Of a DNA stretch of 63,912 nucleotides, positions 54,536 to 63,912 are shown one piece after another (within the stretch, counting starts at the first letter, position 1; each line of letters begins with the position of its first letter). Source of the stretch: Gordonia sp. UBA5067 (lineage in GTDB: Bacteria > Actinomycetota > Actinomycetes > Mycobacteriales > Mycobacteriaceae). Position numbers and translations under genes: made by a program. The stretch spans positions 1 to 63,912 of the forward strand of contig NZ_DIAX01000066.1 in assembly GCF_002414845.1 (NCBI RefSeq). Direction: 5' to 3'. The notes beneath the pieces are model-generated. The model was not told the DNA's origin and searched no databases. It saw only the letters and a list, made by a program, of their open reading frames with translations.

Positions 54536-55222
54536 ATGGACCGCATGAAGCCACGTGTCCTGGTCGTCGACGACGACGCCGCGCTTGCGGAGATGCTGAC
54601 CATCGTGCTTCGCGGTGAGGGCTTCGAGCCATTCCACGTCGCCGACGGGACCCAGGCGCTTACCGCGGTGCGCGAAGTTCGACCCGATCTGGTGCTGCTA
54701 GATCTGATGCTGCCGGGAATGAACGGAATCGACGTCTGCCGCGTGCTGCGGCAGGACTCCGGCGTGCCGATCGTCATGCTGACGGCCAAGACCGACACCG
54801 TCGACGTGGTACTGGGGCTCGAGTCCGGCGCCGACGACTACATGGTCAAGCCGTTCAAGCCGAAAGAACTGATCGCACGCATCCGGGCCCGGCTGCGTCG
54901 AACCGACGACGAACCCGCCGAGATGCTGTCCATCGGTCCGGTGGAGATCGACGTGCCGGCGCACAAGGTGACGCGTGACGGGGCGCAGATCTCGTTGACG
55001 CCGCTCGAATTCGATCTGCTCGTGGCGCTGGCCCGCAAGCCCCGCCAGGTGTTCACCCGCGATGTGTTGCTGGAGCAGGTGTGGGGTTACCGCCACCCGG
55101 CTGATACGCGACTGGTGAACGTGCACGTGCAGCGCCTGCGCGCCAAGGTGGAGACTGATCCGGAGAACCCCGAGATCGTCCTGACCGTGAGGGGTGTCGG
55201 CTACAAAGCCGGGCCGCCGTGA
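54536..55222 (+). CDS. mtrA: Two-component response regulator MtrA
   Basis: 228 aa, OmpR/PhoB type. Receiver with acidic pocket DDD near residue 12, phospho-acceptor Asp56 in [13 protein letters not shown], Lys in MVKPFKP; winged-helix DNA-binding domain ending [13 protein letters not shown]. Nearly identical in design to mycobacterial MtrA, an essential regulator of cell division and cell-wall genes. ATG at 54536 gives the same length as the mycobacterial protein. GTGA overlap with mtrB. Confidence 0.98.
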   Translation: MDRMKPRVLVVDDDAALAEMLTIVLRGEGFEPFHVADGTQALTAVREVRPDLVLLDLMLPGMNGIDVCRVLRQDSGVPIVMLTAKTDTVDVVLGLESGADDYMVKPFKPKELIARIRARLRRTDDEPAEMLSIGPVEIDVPAHKVTRDGAQISLTPLEFDLLVALARKPRQVFTRDVLLEQVWGYRHPADTRLVNVHVQRLRAKVETDPENPEIVLTVRGVGYKAGPP

Positions 55223-56886
55223 CCGAGCGTTCCGGGCGGGGGCGAGCCCCCCGTCCGCGCCGCCCCAACAGTGCGACCGCCAGACTGCGCCGAACCCTGA
55301 CCCGGATCGGCAACAGTTTTGGCGGCGTGTGGCGGCGCTCCCTACAACTGCGCGTTATCGTGTCGACACTCGTCCTCTCGCTCGTCGTCTTGGTGGTCTT
55401 GGGCTTCGTCCTCATGTCGCAGATCACCAACAGCCTGTTGGACGCGAAGCTGGTCGCCGCCGGCGAGGAGATTGATCGCGCCCGCGTCGTCGTCGAGCGC
55501 GACCTGGCGAGTCCCGACCCGAGCACTCCGGTGATCACCCGGCTGCGCCAGACGCGGGCCCTGTTGACCGAACGCGACACCGGCGAATCCGGTACCGGTT
55601 CGCGCGCGGTGGGCGCATTCGACACTGTGCTGCTGGTGCGCGGCCCGGGCAGCGGCGGCGCCGTCACCGGCGTCGGGCCGGTCGGCGCGATACCGGCGAA
55701 CCTGCGGACGATGGTGCAGAGCGGACAGGTTGCCTACCAGTATTCGACCGTGGAGACGACCGACGGCGCGAACACAGCGGCCCTGCTGGTCGGTAGCCCG
55801 ACCAATGCGGCGATCCCCGGCCTCGAGATCTACCTGGTGTTTCCGTTGACGGCTGAAGAGGACACGGTGAAACTCGTCTTCCGAACGCTCTTCACCGGCG
55901 GCGTGGTCCTGCTCGGCCTGCTGACGGCCATCGCATGGCTGGTGTCGCGGCAGGTGGTGCTGCCGGTGCGCTCGGCGGCGCGGGTCGCCGTTCGGTTCGC
56001 CGCCGGCCAGCTGTCCGAGCGGATGCCGGTGCGCGGCGAAGACGATATGGCCCGGCTGGCGGTGGCCTTCAACGATATGGCCGAGAGCCTGCAGCGCCAG
56101 ATCGCGCACCTCGAAGAATTCGGCGGTCTGCAACGACAGTTCACCTCGGATGTGTCGCACGAGCTGCGCACACCGTTGACGACGGTGCGGATGGCATCGG
56201 ATCTGCTCTACGACGGCCGCGACGATCTTGACCCGGTGCGCAAGCGGTCGGTCGAACTCCTCGACAAGGAGCTCGACCGGTTCGAGACGCTCCTCAACGA
56301 GCTCCTCGAGATCTCCCGCCATGACGCGGGGATGGCCGAGCTCGCGGCTGAGCACATGTCGATGTCCATCCCGATCGACGGGGCACTGCAGACCGTGCGC
56401 CACCTCGCCGACGAAACCGGGACCGAGCTTGTTGTCGACCTCCCCGAGGAGCCGGTCATCGCGGAGATCGATCCCCGCCGCGTGGAACGGATTCTGCGCA
56501 ACCTGCTGGCCAACGCCATCGATCATTCCGAGCAGCGTCCCGTCACGCTCACGATGCGAACCGACGGCGATGCGGTGGCGGTGACCGTTCGCGACCGTGG
56601 CGTCGGATTGCGCCCTGGAGAGGAGAAGTTGGTGTTCAACCGATTCTGGCGCTCGGACCCGTCGAGGTACCGCCGCTCCGGCGGCACCGGCCTCGGCTTG
56701 GCGATCAGCGTGGAGGACGCCAATCTGCACTCGGGGCGGCTGGAGGCGTGGGGCGAGCCGGGGCAGGGCTCGAACTTCCGTCTCACCCTGCCGCTCAAAC
56801 GCGGCCACAAGGTGCTCGGCAGTCCATTGCCGCTCCGGCCGCTCGACGTGCGTTCGGGCCCGGCCCCCAGCGGCGGCTCGCGATGA
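55219..56886 (+). CDS. mtrB: Sensor histidine kinase MtrB
   Basis: 555 aa. Basic N-terminus, TM1 (about 48-70), extracytoplasmic sensor loop, TM2 (about 215-238), HAMP, dimerisation helix with phospho-His314 in [15 protein letters not shown], then ATPase with NAIDHS (N-box) and [10 protein letters not shown] (G2). Senses envelope state and phosphorylates MtrA. GTG start overlapping the mtrA stop. Confidence 0.97.
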   Translation: MTERSGRGRAPRPRRPNSATARLRRTLTRIGNSFGGVWRRSLQLRVIVSTLVLSLVVLVVLGFVLMSQITNSLLDAKLVAAGEEIDRARVVVERDLASPDPSTPVITRLRQTRALLTERDTGESGTGSRAVGAFDTVLLVRGPGSGGAVTGVGPVGAIPANLRTMVQSGQVAYQYSTVETTDGANTAALLVGSPTNAAIPGLEIYLVFPLTAEEDTVKLVFRTLFTGGVVLLGLLTAIAWLVSRQVVLPVRSAARVAVRFAAGQLSERMPVRGEDDMARLAVAFNDMAESLQRQIAHLEEFGGLQRQFTSDVSHELRTPLTTVRMASDLLYDGRDDLDPVRKRSVELLDKELDRFETLLNELLEISRHDAGMAELAAEHMSMSIPIDGALQTVRHLADETGTELVVDLPEEPVIAEIDPRRVERILRNLLANAIDHSEQRPVTLTMRTDGDAVAVTVRDRGVGLRPGEEKLVFNRFWRSDPSRYRRSGGTGLGLAISVEDANLHSGRLEAWGEPGQGSNFRLTLPLKRGHKVLGSPLPLRPLDVRSGPAPSGGSR

Positions 56887-58646
56887 CGGTCGCGCGCGCC
56901 CGCGGGGTGCTGGTGGCAGTGCTGGCGGTCGTGGCGGTCGTGGCCACCGGCTGCGTGGTGATCCCCAACGACTCGTCGCCGCAGCCGTTGAAGACTTTCG
57001 AGCGGCGTCCCGACGCCAAGCCGCTGCCCAAGCCGGATGCTGCGATGGATCCGGAGGCGCTGGTGCGCGCATTTCTGAGGGCGACCGCCGACCCCACCGC
57101 AGCCCACTCCGCAGCGCGGGCCTTCCTCACCCCCGCGAACGGGTCCCGGTGGGATGACCGCGGCGACTCGGCGGTGTTGAGCAATGTCAGCGTGCTGGTG
57201 GATTCGCGCACCGACACCGCGGCGACGGTGCGCATCATCGGGGACAACACGGCCTCCCTGAAGGTCAACGGCCAGCTGCTGCCGGCCACGGGCCGGGTGG
57301 AGGCCACGGTTCGGCTCACCCGCACGCCGCTGGGCTGGCGCATCGACGGGCCGCCGCCCCCCGCAGTGCTGATTGATCGCACCCAGTTCGAGGCGACCTA
57401 CCGGCTGGTCACCCTCTTTTTCGCGGACCGCAGTCGCGCACGGCTTATCGGCGACCCGCGGTGGTTCTATATCGGGCAGACCGGAACGGCGTCGGTCGTC
57501 GCGCGATTGCTCGCCGGCCCCAGCCTGGACCTGGTGGGCGCCACCACGTCGGCGATACCGGCGCAGACCGAAGTCGGCGAGGTGGCCCGCCGGGAGGCCG
57601 GCGGGGTGCGGATCGATCTCCGGCGCGCGGGAACACCGAATGCCGCTGATCGCGCATTGATGGCCGCCCAACTGGTGTGGACGTTGAACAGTGTCGACGC
57701 GCCGGCGCCGTACGAGATCACGCTGGACGGGGCGCCGCTGCTACCGGACCGCCCCGAGGGGATAAGGCTCGCCGATGTGCAGCGTTACTCGCCGACGGCC
57801 TCATCGGGCCAGACTGATCGGCTGGATGTGATCAGCAACGGCCGGCTGCAGAGCGTCGTCGACGGCAAGCTGACGCCGGTGGGCGGGAACCTCAACGACG
57901 GCGCCCAAATCGCCTCGGCGAGTTTGAGTAGCGACCGATCCCGGGTGGCCGCGGTTCGCTCACCACGGCCGGTAGCACCCGCCGCGCCCGTCGAGACGCC
58001 ACCGGGCGGGCCCCGCGCCCAACTGGTCACCGGACGCTACGACGGCCCGGTGCAGCCGTTGGCGTCGGGCACCTCGATCACCCGGCCGGCGTTTGGTGCG
58101 GATGGCGATGTGTGGGCAGTGGTGGACGGCCGGCCGACGCGCTGGGTGAGCGATGAAACCGGGGGGCACACCGCGGTCGCCGACACGGCCGCGCTGTCGG
58201 CGCTGGCCCACGGGCCGATCACCGATCTGCAGGTGTCGCCCGACGGTGTCCGAGTGGCGCTCATCGTTGCCGGTCAAGTGTTGTTCGCGGTGATCGAGGA
58301 ACGCGACGGCCGGCAAGTCGACCTCGCTCATCCGCGGTTTGCGGCGTACAACATCGGCAACCGGGCCGTCGCCCTCGACTGGGCGTCGCCGACGACGCTG
58401 GTCGTCGCGCGCGACGCCACCGAGTCACCGGTCACCCAGGTGCCGGTGTCGGGGCTGCCCGCCGTCGGGCTGGCGTCGGGCAACCTGGCTCCGCCGGTGC
58501 ACGCCGTCGCGGCGAACCTGTCGTCGATCTATGTTGCCGATACCCGGGGCGTGCTCGTGTTGTCGACCAGTTCGGGCGACCGCGACCAGACCTGGGCCGA
58601 CGTGCCCGCGGCAAAGGGTCCCGAGATGGCCCCGGTGCTGCCGTAG
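56883..58646 (+). CDS. lpqB: Lipoprotein LpqB
   Basis: 587 aa. Signal peptide with lipobox VATGC (Cys near residue 23), then a GerMN-like domain (about 200-330, including [27 protein letters not shown]) and a C-terminal beta-propeller-like half. LpqB interacts with MtrB and tunes the MtrAB pathway. ATGA overlap with mtrB makes a three-gene operon. Confidence 0.95.
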   Translation: MTVARARGVLVAVLAVVAVVATGCVVIPNDSSPQPLKTFERRPDAKPLPKPDAAMDPEALVRAFLRATADPTAAHSAARAFLTPANGSRWDDRGDSAVLSNVSVLVDSRTDTAATVRIIGDNTASLKVNGQLLPATGRVEATVRLTRTPLGWRIDGPPPPAVLIDRTQFEATYRLVTLFFADRSRARLIGDPRWFYIGQTGTASVVARLLAGPSLDLVGATTSAIPAQTEVGEVARREAGGVRIDLRRAGTPNAADRALMAAQLVWTLNSVDAPAPYEITLDGAPLLPDRPEGIRLADVQRYSPTASSGQTDRLDVISNGRLQSVVDGKLTPVGGNLNDGAQIASASLSSDRSRVAAVRSPRPVAPAAPVETPPGGPRAQLVTGRYDGPVQPLASGTSITRPAFGADGDVWAVVDGRPTRWVSDETGGHTAVADTAALSALAHGPITDLQVSPDGVRVALIVAGQVLFAVIEERDGRQVDLAHPRFAAYNIGNRAVALDWASPTTLVVARDATESPVTQVPVSGLPAVGLASGNLAPPVHAVAANLSSIYVADTRGVLVLSTSSGDRDQTWADVPAAKGPEMAPVLP

Positions 58647-58657
58647 CAGGTGTGGCG

Positions 58658-60394
58658 TCAGGGCATCTCGTACGCGCCGTCGAACGAGCGGACCGTCTCC
58701 CACACCCGCTGGTAGCGATCCGCGTCGACCGCCGGGCGCGCGATGGCGCCCAGTGCCCAGGCCTGCTGCGCCTCGGTCGCCGCCGTCTTGCCGTGCAGCG
58801 CGACGGCGTATGCGGAGAAGTCTTGGACCGCAACCGCGAAGATCTGATCCAGGATCGCGTCGTCGAGCCCGATGATCTCAGCCTGCTCGAGGATCAACTG
58901 CCCGTAGACGATGAGCGAGAACAGGTGCCCGAGGATGAGCAGGAAGTCCAGTTCCTCGAGTTGTTCGGCACTCGGCGCGGCCGTCGTGAGCAGGTCGGCG
59001 AGGGCTTTCGCCTGTTCGTAGAACAGTGCCACGTTGGGCTGTGCCGCATTGCGCTCATAGGCCTGCGTCCAGTCGTCGAATTGGACCTGTCCGGCGCCGC
59101 CGAGCGGCCCCTGGGCGAAGAAGAACGCGTCGTCGGTGGCGTCGGGACGCGGCGGGACCGCGGGGTACTGTGCCGGGCGGAACAGATAGTTCGGCATGAA
59201 CTTCACAATTTGGGACACGTTGACGTGGACGGTTCCCTCCAGCCGGGGCAGCCAGCCCGCGAATCGGTTCACCTGCTGGAAGAAGGTGCGCTTCTCGTAG
59301 CCCTTGGCCGCGACGACATCGAGCAGCAGGGTGACGACCCGTTCACCCTCGGAGGTGACCTTCGACTTGGTCAGCGGATTGAACAGGAGATAGCGGCGGT
59401 CGTCGCGGCTCGCGCTCCGGAAGTAGTCGATCGCCCGGGTGCTGAACAGCTTCATCGCGACCAGCCGGGTAAACGCTTCGACGAAGTTGGCCTGGACGTG
59501 GGAGAAGTCGGTGACGCGCCGGCCGTAGAGGATCCGGTTGTTGGCGTGGGTGATCGCCTCGTAGAACGCGTGCTCGCACAAGCCGACCGAGGCGCTGCAC
59601 AGGTTGAACTTGCCGATGTTGACCGTGTTGAGGGCCGCGGCGAACGCATCCTTGCCGGTGTGCAGGACGTCGCCGGCCGCCACCGGATAGTTCGTCAGGG
59701 CGAAGGTGCTGACGTACATCTGGCCGTGGATGACGCTCTCGATGAGGTGATAGTCCGGATGCCGGGCGTCGGCGACGAAGAAGACGTAGGCGTCTGGGCC
59801 CTCACGGTCGGTGCGCCGCCCGAACACCGACACCATGCCCGCCACGTTGCCGTTGCCGATGTAGTACTTCTCCCCGGATGCGGTAAATCCGCCGGCGCCA
59901 TCCGGCGTGAGCAGCATGTCGGTGTTGTACAGATCTGCCCCGTGGGACTGCTCGGAAAGCCCGAACGCCATGACCCCGCCGGCATTGAGCTGCTGGGCGG
60001 CCCGGCGTTTGGCGGCGTCGTTGGCGCTCATCCAGATCGGCCCGAGTCCGAGAATGGTGACTTGCTCGGCGTACCAGTAGCTCAGCCCGTAGAACGCGAG
60101 GATCTCGCTGAGGGCGGCATTGCGCGCGGCATCCCACCGGCGATTCGGGTGGCCGTCGGCGTAGGCGGCCGGGGTCAAGAAGGTCGCGAACAGATTCTCC
60201 CGGTGGACGAACCCGAGAAAGTCGTCGATCCACTCGGCATCCCGATCGCGCCGCAGCAGTTCCTGCTTGCCGACGCCTTCGAAGTAGTCGATGGTGGCGC
60301 GGAGCAGACGACGAGTCTCGTCGTCGAACTGCGCTGGATCGTAGGTGCGCGGGTTGAGGAGCAGTTCGCGGACGGGCGTCGTGGATGTCGACAT
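58658..60394 (-). CDS. Acyl-CoA dehydrogenase/oxidase-family protein
   Basis: 578 aa. FAD-domain motifs: GVMAFGLSEQSHGADLYNTDML and FTASGEKYYIGNGNVAGMVSVF; helical C-terminal domain with NRILYGRRVTDF. The size is above the usual 380-400 aa of short-chain dehydrogenases, with an extended C-terminus like acyl-CoA oxidases or FadE-type variants. Substrate unknown. It is on the opposite strand to lpqB and hpf, an insertion in the otherwise conserved mtrAB-lpqB ... secA order, where mycobacteria carry a different gene. Confidence 0.85.
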   Translation of the reverse strand: MSTSTTPVRELLLNPRTYDPAQFDDETRRLLRATIDYFEGVGKQELLRRDRDAEWIDDFLGFVHRENLFATFLTPAAYADGHPNRRWDAARNAALSEILAFYGLSYWYAEQVTILGLGPIWMSANDAAKRRAAQQLNAGGVMAFGLSEQSHGADLYNTDMLLTPDGAGGFTASGEKYYIGNGNVAGMVSVFGRRTDREGPDAYVFFVADARHPDYHLIESVIHGQMYVSTFALTNYPVAAGDVLHTGKDAFAAALNTVNIGKFNLCSASVGLCEHAFYEAITHANNRILYGRRVTDFSHVQANFVEAFTRLVAMKLFSTRAIDYFRSASRDDRRYLLFNPLTKSKVTSEGERVVTLLLDVVAAKGYEKRTFFQQVNRFAGWLPRLEGTVHVNVSQIVKFMPNYLFRPAQYPAVPPRPDATDDAFFFAQGPLGGAGQVQFDDWTQAYERNAAQPNVALFYEQAKALADLLTTAAPSAEQLEELDFLLILGHLFSLIVYGQLILEQAEIIGLDDAILDQIFAVAVQDFSAYAVALHGKTAATEAQQAWALGAIARPAVDADRYQRVWETVRSFDGAYEMP

Positions 60395-60444
60395 ACGGTG
60401 AACCTACCAACGGCCGCGCCCCGGCGGAACCTGTCTGCCGGTCT

Positions 60445-61170
60445 TCAATCGGCGGCCGCGAGTACGACGACGGCCGAGACGGCCACGCCAGACCGGTGCA
60501 GCGCCCCGATGGACTCGGCGACGGTGACTCCGGTGGTGACGACGTCGTCAACGAGGACGATGGCGGGCCGGGCCGAAAACGCCGGTGGGAGTGGGTGATC
60601 GGTGCGCAGCCGGATCGCGCCGCGCAGGTTCTCGACCCGGGCGCCGGCCGACAGTCCGGCGGAGTCGTGGACCCACCCACTCGTGCGCAGCAGACGGGTG
60701 ACGCCGACGCCGGGACCCAGGTGCTGTGCGGCGGCGCGGCAATAGGCCTCGACGGGATCGCCGCCGCGGCGCCGGGCGGCGGCCAGTCGGGTGGGTGCGG
60801 GGATCAACAGCAGGCGGTCGGCGTCGGGGAGTTCGCCCCAGCGCGCCAGGGTGATCAGCGACCGGGCCAGGGCGCCGCCGAGTGGCTCGACGAGGTCCCG
60901 GCGCCCGTGCTCCTTGGCGGCGATGATCGCACTGCGCAGCGGGCCGCGGTAGGGCCCGCACGCCCACACGCCGACTGGTACCGGCGTACGGGGGAGGACG
61001 CGCCGGGGATCGTCGGCGAGGTGCTGCGCGCAGCAATCGCACCACGGCGATCCGGGCGATCGGCAGCCCCCGCAGACGACGGGCAGCACAAGGTCGACCA
61101 GCGCGCCAAACAACGCCCCGGATGAGAATCGGTGCCCTGATTCATCCAAGCGAGTCCCCCTCGACACCAT
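60445..61170 (-). CDS. ComF-family phosphoribosyltransferase-like protein
   Basis: 241 aa. N-terminal zinc-type cysteines CGGC ... CDCC near residues 33-47 and a C-terminal PRPP loop VLVDDVVTTGVTVAES near residue 208, the ComF arrangement. ComF helps DNA uptake in competent bacteria; in actinobacteria its role is unproven and nucleotide salvage is possible. The start is uncertain: ATG at 61170, or a TTG near 61150 after GAGGGGG. Divergent from hpf. Confidence 0.85.
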   Translation of the reverse strand: MVSRGTRLDESGHRFSSGALFGALVDLVLPVVCGGCRSPGSPWCDCCAQHLADDPRRVLPRTPVPVGVWACGPYRGPLRSAIIAAKEHGRRDLVEPLGGALARSLITLARWGELPDADRLLLIPAPTRLAAARRRGGDPVEAYCRAAAQHLGPGVGVTRLLRTSGWVHDSAGLSAGARVENLRGAIRLRTDHPLPPAFSARPAIVLVDDVVTTGVTVAESIGALHRSGVAVSAVVVLAAAD

Positions 61171-61228
61171 CACACCACTGTCGGCGCGCGCGGTGAGGCA
61201 AAACCTGGCAGGGGTGTGCCGAGGGGAC

Positions 61229-61283
61229 TACCGTCGGAATCACCATTCCCACTCCGGTCGCAGCAGCGACGACAAGGAGGTGA
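61229..61283 (+). promoter_or_regulatory. hpf upstream region: candidate -10 and an isolated perfect Shine-Dalgarno
   Basis: TACCGT at 61229-61234 could be a -10, with a weak CTGGCA 18 bases upstream. At 61274-61283 lies AAGGAGGTGA, a full anti-SD complement, with no start codon at normal spacing (the only GTG overlaps it). The working hpf RBS is AGGAGG at 61349. The 190-base gap contains no other gene. Confidence 0.35.
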
Positions 61284-61360
61284 GGCCGCCGCCACTTCAG
61301 TGTCAGCTGCCCGGCTGGCACGCACCGCATCGAGTCGTTCCGCCAGTAGGAGGAAGTTGT

Positions 61361-62107
61361 ATGTCGTCTGTTATTCACCGCAAAGGTCAGCGCGAGTCCA
61401 AGGCCGGTCGGCGTGAGGAGGAGCAGCCTTTCGACGCGCAGGCGGCGTTCGCCCGCCCGCCGGGCACGGTGGTCTCCCAAAACCCGGTCGAGCCGAATGC
61501 GGCAGTCAACTTCTCCGGTCGCAACGTGGAAATCCCCGACCATTATCGCGAGTACGTGGTGGACAAACTGGCCCGCCTTGAACGCCTGGACCCGGCGATC
61601 TTCCGGTTCGACGTGCAGCTGTATCACGAGCGCAACCGCCGACAATCCAAAGCGTGTCAGCAGGTCGAGGTCACCGCGACCGGCAAAGGTCCGGTGGTCC
61701 GCTCGCAGGCGGGCGGCGACAACTTTTATGCGGCGCTCGAACTGGCGCTGGACCGGATGAATTCGCGACTGCGCCGGGCCAAGACGCGCCGCGAGGTCCA
61801 TTACGGGTTGCGCACCCCGACATCATTGGCCGAGGCAACCGCCACGGGTGCGGGAGACTTGGCGGGCAGCGCGGCGGCGTCGATCGCCGATGCCGATCTC
61901 GACCACTACCCGGTTGACGACCACGAACCAGGGCAGATCGTGCGAATCAAGGAACACCCGGCGGTGCCGATGACGGTTGACGACGCGCTTTACGAGATGG
62001 AACTCGTCGGGCACGACTTCTTCCTGTTTTACGACAAGGAGTCCGATCAGCCGTCGGTGGTGTACCGCCGCCACGCGTTCGACTATGGCCTGCTACGCCT
62101 GACCTGA
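61361..62107 (+). CDS. hpf: Ribosome hibernation-promoting factor, long form
   Basis: 248 aa. The N-terminal domain is the S30AE/HPF fold (VNFSGRNVEIPDHYREYVVDKLARLERL ... DNFYAALELALDRMNSRLRRAKTRR) and the C-terminal domain the long-form dimerisation module (MTVDDALYEMELVGHDFFLFYDKESDQPSVVYRRHAFDYGLLRL). It dimerises 70S ribosomes in stationary phase or stress. ATG at 61361 after AGGAGG. Confidence 0.96.
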   Translation: MSSVIHRKGQRESKAGRREEEQPFDAQAAFARPPGTVVSQNPVEPNAAVNFSGRNVEIPDHYREYVVDKLARLERLDPAIFRFDVQLYHERNRRQSKACQQVEVTATGKGPVVRSQAGGDNFYAALELALDRMNSRLRRAKTRREVHYGLRTPTSLAEATATGAGDLAGSAAASIADADLDHYPVDDHEPGQIVRIKEHPAVPMTVDDALYEMELVGHDFFLFYDKESDQPSVVYRRHAFDYGLLRLT

Positions 62108-62167
62108 TCGCCGCCGAGTCGACGCGCTGGCGCACCGAGTCCCAGTGTTCCGTACCATGTCAAAGGG

Positions 62168-62208
62168 CCCGATCTGAGCGCTCCGACTCGGGGCGCTCAG
62201 ATCGGGCG
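62168..62208 (+). terminator. Perfect 15-bp hairpin between hpf and secA
   Basis: GCCCGATCTGAGCGC (62168-62182) and GCGCTCAGATCGGGC (62194-62208) pair perfectly, loop 11. No T-run follows. It ends 31 bases before the secA GTG. Either a U-less terminator for hpf or a secA leader element. Confidence 0.65.
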
Positions 62209-62239
62209 AGACACTCACGGTTAACACAAGGGATTGCCA

Positions 62240-63912
<1,673 letters not shown>

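Overview
The window is about 64 kb of high-GC chromosome from an actinobacterium of the order Mycobacteriales outside Mycobacterium itself. A Gordonia-like organism fits best, but this is inferred from gene content and protein similarity recalled from memory, not from a search. The main clues are mtrA-mtrB-lpqB-hpf-secA synteny, mycobacterial-type RpoA and ribosomal proteins, PE/PPE/EspC/WXG100-like type VII secretion genes, frequent GTG/TTG starts and ATGA/GTGA/TGATG gene overlaps.

Layout. (1) 1-2979: the 3' part of a PEP synthase gene, then a quinone-oxidoreductase-like gene divergent from a TetR regulator, with two matching operators between them. (2) 2990-11070 (minus): narGHJI-narK, respiratory nitrate reductase with its nitrate/nitrite transporter. 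(3) 11431-17019 (plus): end of the spc ribosomal operon (rpsH-rplF-rplR-rpsE-rpmD-rplO), then secY-adk-map. (4) 17016-20447 (minus): dtd, an alpha/beta hydrolase, a membrane protein, a SIMPL-domain lipoprotein and a phage-holin-4-type membrane protein. (5) 20564-38878 (plus): a tightly packed ten-gene operon of about 18 kb. It encodes two von Willebrand factor A proteins, a giant tubulin/FtsZ-like protein, a two-TM protein, an HRDC/fn3-like protein, a GAP1-like protein, a zinc-ribbon GTPase, two proline-rich membrane proteins and a TerD-family protein. This is the most interesting part of the window. (6) 38997-43658 (plus): infA-rpmJ-rpsM-rpsK-rpsD-rpoA-rplQ-truA. (7) 44858-49171 (plus): eight small genes resembling type VII secretion substrates and accessories, behind a SigM-type promoter-like sequence. 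(8) 49301-63912: cation diffusion facilitator, amino-acid permease, ahcY, glyoxalase-like, tmk (minus), mtrA-mtrB-lpqB, an acyl-CoA dehydrogenase-like gene (minus), a ComF-like phosphoribosyltransferase (minus), hpf and the 5' part of secA.

How it fits together. Essential translation and secretion genes form the backbone, and accessory modules sit at their joints: nar directly before rpsH, the vWA/tubulin/GTPase operon between map and infA, and the type VII cluster just after truA. The ten-gene operon looks like a membrane-anchored NTP-dependent sensing or conflict system. A secreted-domain vWA protein spans the membrane, tubulin-like and GTPase proteins would act as switches or polymers, GAP1- and HRDC/fn3-like proteins as adaptors, and TerD as a stress-linked output. 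Several of its proteins share short DPF/NPF motifs in their proline- or glycine-rich tails, suggesting a common docking partner.

No tRNA, rRNA, CRISPR array, insertion sequence or integrase was seen. The only gene-free stretch above 300 bases is 11071-11430.
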